Part shown: in pieces, positions 5,480-8,963 of the stretch
How positions within the stretch are numbered: position 1 is the stretch's first letter
Layout: each line of letters starts with the position of its first letter
Assembly: GCA_023415035.1 (NCBI GenBank)
Contig: JAEZLX010000065.1
Coordinates: forward strand, 1-8,963
DNA: 8,963 nt
Origin: Pseudomonadota bacterium
GTDB taxonomy: Bacteria; Pseudomonadota; Gammaproteobacteria; Burkholderiales; Burkholderiaceae_C
Reading direction: 5' to 3'
Program-made: the position numbers and the translations under genes
The notes under the pieces: generated by a model
Database searches by the model: none
Told to the model about the DNA's origin: nothing
Seen by the model: the letters and a program-made list of their open reading frames with translations, nothing else

Positions 5480-7462
5480 ATGACGCACTCCGCCGCTGTT
5501 GCTCCCGCCGGTCATGCCAACCAGTTCGCGCTGCTTGCCCAGCGCCGCTTCGCCCCGTTCTTCTGGGTGCAGTTCCTGGGGGCGGGAAACGACAACGTCT
5601 TCAAGTTCGCGTTCACGGTGCTGGTCACCTACCAGCTGCAGGTGCAGTGGCTGCCGGCTTCGATGGCCGGGCTGGTGATCGGTGCGCTGTTCATCCTGCC
5701 TTTCCTGCTGTTCTCGGCCACCAGCGGGCAGCTGGCCGACAAGTACCCGAAAGAGAAGCTGATCCGCCTGGTGAAGAACCTGGAGATCGCGATCATGCTG
5801 CTGGCCGGCTGGGGCTTCCTGCAGGCGAACGTGCCGGTGCTGCTGGCCTGCGTCTTCCTGATGGGGCTGCACAGCACGCTGTTCGGGCCGGTCAAGTTCG
5901 CCTACCTGCCGCAGCACCTGTCCGAGCGCGAACTCACGGGTGGCAACGGCATGGTCGAGATGGGCACCTTCGTGGCCATTCTGCTGGGCAACGTCGCCGG
6001 GGGGCTGCTGATCGCGCTGCCACTGGTGGGGCCAGCTTGGGTGGCGGCCGCCTGCCTCACGCTGGCGCTGCTGGGCCGGGTGCTGGCGCAGGCGGTGCCT
6101 GTTTCTCCGGCCACCGACCCGGAGCTGCGCATCAACTGGAACCCGATCACCGAGACCTGGCGCAATCTTCGCCTGGCGCATGGCAACGTGGTGGTGTTCC
6201 GCTCGCTGCTGGGCATCAGCTGGATGTGGTTTTTCGGCGCCGTGTTCCTCAGCCAGTTCCCGGCCTTCGCGCACGATGTGCTGCATGGCAACGAACAGGT
6301 GGCCTCGATGCTGCTGGTGGTATTCTCGATCGGCATCGGCGCGGGCGCGCTGCTGTGCGAGATTCTCAGCCGTCGGCATGTCGAGATCGGCCTGGTGCCG
6401 CTGGGCGCGATCGGCATGACGGCGTTCTCGGTGGACCTGTACTTTGCCTCGCGCGGCCTGCCGCCGTCGACAGTCGCGCTGACGCTGGGACAGTTCCTGG
6501 CTGAGTCCTCGCACTGGCGTGTGCTGGGCGATCTGGCGCTGCTGTCGCTGTTCGCCGGTATCTACAGCGTGCCCATGTACGCGCTGATCCAGATGCGCAG
6601 TCAGCCCACGCACCGCGCGCGCATCATTGCCGCCAACAACATCCTCAACGCGCTGTTCATGATCGCCAGTTCGGTGCTGGCCGGCGCGCTGCTGGCAGCG
6701 GGCTTCTCGATCCCCGAGCTGTTCCTGATCGTGGGTCTGGCCAATGCGGTCGTGGCCGGCTACATCTTCCTGCTGGTGCCCGAGTATCTGCTGCGCTTCA
6801 TCGCGTGGGTGGCCTCGCGCCTCGTGTACCGCTTCCGGGTGCGCGGCGACGAGCGGATCCCGACCGACGGTCCGGCGGTGCTGGTGTGCAACCACGTCAG
6901 CTTTGTTGATGCCGTGCTGCTGATGGCGGCCAGCCCCCGGCCGATCCGCTTCATCATGGACCACCGCATCTTCCGCGTGCCGGTGCTCGGCTGGCTGTTC
7001 CGCCTGGCCAAGGCCATCCCGGTCGCACCGCAGAAGGAGGATCCAGCGACCTACGCGGCGGCCTTCGAGGCGGCGGCCGCCACGCTGCGCGAGGGCGATC
7101 TGGTGGGCATCTTCCCCGAAGGCGCCATCACCCGTGACGGCCGGCTGCAGCCCTTCAAGGGCGGCATCATGAAGATCCTGGAGCAGGCCCGCGACGACGG
7201 CGTGGCCGGGGTGACGATCATCCCGATGGCGCTGACCAACCTGTGGGGTTCGTTCTTCAGCCGCATCGAGGTTGTCGATGGCGAGCGGCGCGCCATGGTG
7301 CGGCCGTTCCGGCGCGGGATGTTCAACCGGGTGGGGCTGGAGGTGGGCGAGCCGATGGGCGTCGCCGCCGTCACGCCGCAGGCGCTGCAGCAGCGTGTGG
7401 CCGCACTGCTGGGCGAGCCTGATCGCATGTCCTCACCGGCATCGGAACAACTGTCGCACTGA
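5480..7462 (+). CDS. MFS (LplT-like) transporter fused to PlsC-type acyltransferase
   Basis: Inner-membrane protein of 660 residues with two modules. Residues about 15-430 form a 12-helix major facilitator domain, with GAGNDNVFKFAF in the first helix and motif A GQLADKYPKEK (about 83-93). Residues about 445-650 form a PlsC/LPLAT acyltransferase: motif I NHVSFVD (471-477, His472 and Asp477), substrate segment RFIMDHRIFRVPVLGWLF (490-507), motif III FPEG (545-548) and motif IV IIPMAL (about 580). In E. coli, LplT flips lysophospholipids inward and Aas reacylates them. This fusion joins flippase and acyltransferase but lacks the acyl-ACP synthetase part of Aas. A lysophospholipid repair role is inferred. 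All catalytic motifs are intact. The start at 5480 is chosen over 5447 because homology-like sequence begins there and 5447 falls in a promoter-like element. Confidence 0.88.
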   Translation: MTHSAAVAPAGHANQFALLAQRRFAPFFWVQFLGAGNDNVFKFAFTVLVTYQLQVQWLPASMAGLVIGALFILPFLLFSATSGQLADKYPKEKLIRLVKNLEIAIMLLAGWGFLQANVPVLLACVFLMGLHSTLFGPVKFAYLPQHLSERELTGGNGMVEMGTFVAILLGNVAGGLLIALPLVGPAWVAAACLTLALLGRVLAQAVPVSPATDPELRINWNPITETWRNLRLAHGNVVVFRSLLGISWMWFFGAVFLSQFPAFAHDVLHGNEQVASMLLVVFSIGIGAGALLCEILSRRHVEIGLVPLGAIGMTAFSVDLYFASRGLPPSTVALTLGQFLAESSHWRVLGDLALLSLFAGIYSVPMYALIQMRSQPTHRARIIAANNILNALFMIASSVLAGALLAAGFSIPELFLIVGLANAVVAGYIFLLVPEYLLRFIAWVASRLVYRFRVRGDERIPTDGPAVLVCNHVSFVDAVLLMAASPRPIRFIMDHRIFRVPVLGWLFRLAKAIPVAPQKEDPATYAAAFEAAAATLREGDLVGIFPEGAITRDGRLQPFKGGIMKILEQARDDGVAGVTIIPMALTNLWGSFFSRIEVVDGERRAMVRPFRRGMFNRVGLEVGEPMGVAAVTPQALQQRVAALLGEPDRMSSPASEQLSH

Positions 7463-7498
7463 GCGGCCCGCCGCATTCACACCAAATACAAGGAAAAC

Positions 7499-7505
7499 GA
7501 GGAAG
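7499..7505 (+). promoter_or_regulatory. Ribosome binding site of the coiled-coil/zinc-ribbon gene
   Basis: GAGGAAG with a 6-base spacer to the ATG at 7512, in the 49-bp gap after the fusion gene. It supports this start over the longer open frame that reaches into the preceding gene. Confidence 0.65.
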
Positions 7506-7511
7506 CCTGTC

Positions 7512-8555
7512 ATGAGCAAATCCCTGCGCCTGTCCGAAAAATGGTTCCGCCGCGGCCTGTGGCTGGTGGCGCTGCTATTCGCCTGGTTTTTGACGGGGCT
7601 GGGCAGCACCATCGTGGGCGATCTGCCCAAGGTGGAGCAGCCGCGCCAGCTGGAGGAGTTCCTGGACCAGACGCGTACCCCGGCGTTGCGTCAGACCATC
7701 GAGTCGGCCGGTCGCGAAGCCGACGCGGCGCGCGACAGCCTGGAGCAGGCGCAGCTGAAGTGGCAGGTGGCGCGTGCCGACAACCAGGCGGCGCGGGAGA
7801 CCTTCAACAACTGGCTGGCCACGCGCCACGCGACGGCGCAGGGCGCACAGGACGAGGAACTGGTGCGCCGCACGCGCGAGCTCGACGCGCTGCGGCAGGC
7901 CGAGCGAGAAGCGCAGGCGGCGGTGCAGCAGCAGCAACAGGCCGAGCTGGATGCGCGCCAGCGCAGCCAGCGCGCACAGGCCGAACTGGCGCAGCTTGAA
8001 AGGCAGGCGCGCGATGCGCTGGACAGCGCCCGTCATGCCCAGGAATTGCGCGTATTCGGCTATCGGCTGCTCCTCACGCTGCCGCTGCTGGTGGTGGCGG
8101 TGTGGCTGTTCCGCCGCCACCGCCAGGGCAACTACTGGCCCTTCGTGTGGGGCTTCATCATCTTCGCGCTGCTCACTTTCTTCGTGGAGCTGGTGCCCTA
8201 TCTGCCCAGCTATGGAGGGTATGTGCGCTATGCCGTGGGCATCGTGCTCACCGTCATCGGCGGCCGGTACGCCATCGGTGCCCTGCAGCGCTACCTGGAG
8301 CGCCAGAAACAGGCCGAGCAGCAGCCCGATGACCAGCGGCGCAAGTCGCTCGACTACGATCTGGCGCAAGCGCGGCTGGCCAAGAACGTATGCCCTGGTT
8401 GCGAGCGTGCGGTGGACCTCAAGGACGGCAAGACCGACTTCTGTCCGCACTGCGGCCTGTGCCTGTTCGACCGTTGCGGCCACTGCCAGACCCGCAAGAG
8501 CGCCTTTGCGCGCTACTGCTATTCGTGCGGCACGGCCGCGGCCGCGCGGGACTGA
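7512..8555 (+). CDS. Membrane protein with long coiled coil and two C-terminal zinc ribbons, function unknown
   Basis: Protein of 347 residues. One N-terminal membrane helix (about 13-36) is followed by a charged Gln/Ala/Arg/Glu-rich coiled coil (about 42-178, with a QQQQQ run). Three more hydrophobic helices follow (about 182-202, 212-234, 238-258), including the neat LVPYLPSYGGYVRYAVG loop. A soluble tail carries two four-Cys zinc ribbons: C294-x2-C297-x13-C311-x2-C314 and C322-x2-C325-x10-C336-x2-C339. Topology suggests the coiled coil lies on the opposite side from the N-terminus and the ribbons in the cytoplasm, as expected for reduced Zn-Cys sites. I remember similar proteins in Betaproteobacteria as uncharacterised zinc-ribbon proteins; no enzyme motif is seen. 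It lies 49 bp after the MFS-PlsC gene on the same strand, possibly in one transcript. Confidence 0.85.
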   Translation: MSKSLRLSEKWFRRGLWLVALLFAWFLTGLGSTIVGDLPKVEQPRQLEEFLDQTRTPALRQTIESAGREADAARDSLEQAQLKWQVARADNQAARETFNNWLATRHATAQGAQDEELVRRTRELDALRQAEREAQAAVQQQQQAELDARQRSQRAQAELAQLERQARDALDSARHAQELRVFGYRLLLTLPLLVVAVWLFRRHRQGNYWPFVWGFIIFALLTFFVELVPYLPSYGGYVRYAVGIVLTVIGGRYAIGALQRYLERQKQAEQQPDDQRRKSLDYDLAQARLAKNVCPGCERAVDLKDGKTDFCPHCGLCLFDRCGHCQTRKSAFARYCYSCGTAAAARD

Positions 8556-8556
8556 A

Positions 8557-8570
8557 CGCGCTCAGGCGCG
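8557..8570. other. Short GC hairpin between convergent gene ends
   Basis: CGCGC (8557-8561) and GCGCG (8566-8570) with a TCAG loop sit between two convergent genes only 6 bp apart and overlap the stop of the right-hand one. There is no T-run, so intrinsic termination is doubtful. Confidence 0.2.
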
Positions 8571-8963
8571 CTCGCGCCACAGCGGTCGCAGGGCCCACAG
8601 CCCGAGCGCCGGGCCGATGGCCAGGCCTGTGATCAGCCAGCCCAGCGGCACGTGCTCGCTCAACTGCACGAACAGCACGATGCTGAGGCTGCTGATGGCA
8701 AAGCCGATGCTGTTGGTGAGGGTTAGCACGCTGCGGAGGGCGTGGGGGGGCGCGTTGCGGGCCGTGAGGGCCGAGAACTGGGGCGAATCGCCCGAGACGG
8801 TGATGCCCCAAATCAGCAGCCAGGCGTAGAACAGGACGTCGGTCGCCTGGATGAGCCAGGGCGCCAGCAGGCAGCACAGGCCGCTGATCGCCAGTTGCGT
8901 GCCGGCCACGCGGGCGCTGCCCCAGCGCGGCGCCAGGGCGCCGCCCACCACGCAGCCGATGGC
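8562..8963 (-). CDS. C-terminal part of an MFS transporter (truncated by window edge)
   Basis: The last 133 residues of a major facilitator protein, open through the right edge, so the internal GTG at 8951 is not the true start. About four hydrophobic helices are visible: QLAISGLCCLLAPWLIQ, VLFYAWLLIWGITVSGD, IGFAISSLSIVLFVQLSE and GWLITGLAIGPALGLWALRP. These fit helices 8-12 of an MFS fold, and the SGDSPQFSALTARNAPPHAL loop is typical of an uncharacterised MFS group I have seen in Burkholderiales. The protein ends in a short basic tail (RPLWRERA). It converges on the zinc-ribbon gene with 6 bases between stop codons. Substrate cannot be inferred. Confidence 0.82.
   Translation of the reverse strand, partial: AIGCVVGGALAPRWGSARVAGTQLAISGLCCLLAPWLIQATDVLFYAWLLIWGITVSGDSPQFSALTARNAPPHALRSVLTLTNSIGFAISSLSIVLFVQLSEHVPLGWLITGLAIGPALGLWALRPLWRERA

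Noticed and set aside
5390..6964. Long minus-strand open frame (524 codons) opposite the MFS-PlsC gene
   Set aside because: Composition is His/Gln/Arg-rich with no domain, typical of the antisense of a GC-rich gene; the plus-strand frame has clear MFS and PlsC motifs.
7272..7511. 80-codon upstream extension of the zinc-ribbon gene
   Set aside because: It is a shifted-frame read of the acyltransferase end; the GAGGAAG site and the start of the membrane protein support 7512.
7920..7945. CAG/CAA run as a repeat element
   Set aside because: It simply encodes a five-Gln run within the coiled coil.
1..8963. CRISPR, tRNA, rRNA, insertion sequence or prophage
   Set aside because: No direct repeats with spacers, no cloverleaf with CCA end, no transposase or terminal inverted repeats and no phage genes were seen on either strand.

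Overview
The window is GC-rich chromosomal DNA with dense codon-biased genes, short intergenic gaps and long shadow reading frames on the opposite strands. A PhaM-type polyhydroxyalkanoate (PHA) granule protein, a Burkholderiales-type fumarylacetoacetate-hydrolase (FAA) family protein and an MFS-PlsC fusion together point to a PHA-accumulating betaproteobacterium, most likely Burkholderiales and probably Comamonadaceae. I see no rRNA, tRNA, insertion sequence, phage gene, CRISPR array or origin. The taxonomic call is inference from protein families remembered, not from a search.

Left part (1-2214). On the minus strand an IclR-family regulator is followed, with a 4-base GTGA overlap, by the N-terminus of a membrane-anchored, Pro/Ala-rich protein that leaves the window. 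Divergent from the regulator lies an FAA-hydrolase-family gene with a strong ribosome binding site. Its fold-defining segments are well kept, but nearly every catalytic and metal-binding position is substituted, so it looks like a pseudoenzyme. This is the most unusual item in the window.

Middle (2215-4617, plus strand). phaM encodes a PHA granule and nucleoid adaptor with an Arg-rich histone-like tail. Six bases later comes a FIST_N/FIST_C sensor-domain protein, probably translationally coupled. A 55-residue small protein follows, preceded by a perfect TAAGGG-AAAA-CCCTTA dyad in its promoter region.

Right part (4630-8963). A helix-turn-helix regulator (minus) diverges from a 660-residue MFS (LplT-like) plus PlsC acyltransferase fusion (plus). 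Their 118-bp intergenic region holds two separate palindromes. The fusion is followed by a conserved-looking membrane protein with a periplasmic or cytoplasmic coiled coil and two C-terminal zinc ribbons, whose function I do not know. Its end converges on the C-terminal part of a second MFS transporter (minus) that runs off the right edge.

Functional reading: the window joins a small catabolic-looking regulator/enzyme pair, a carbon-storage granule locus with a putative sensor, and a membrane lipid remodelling locus under a probable autoregulated local repressor. No part looks recently acquired. The candidates for undescribed biology are the degenerate FAA protein, the phaM-FIST pair, the coiled-coil/zinc-ribbon membrane protein and the small protein with its dyad.
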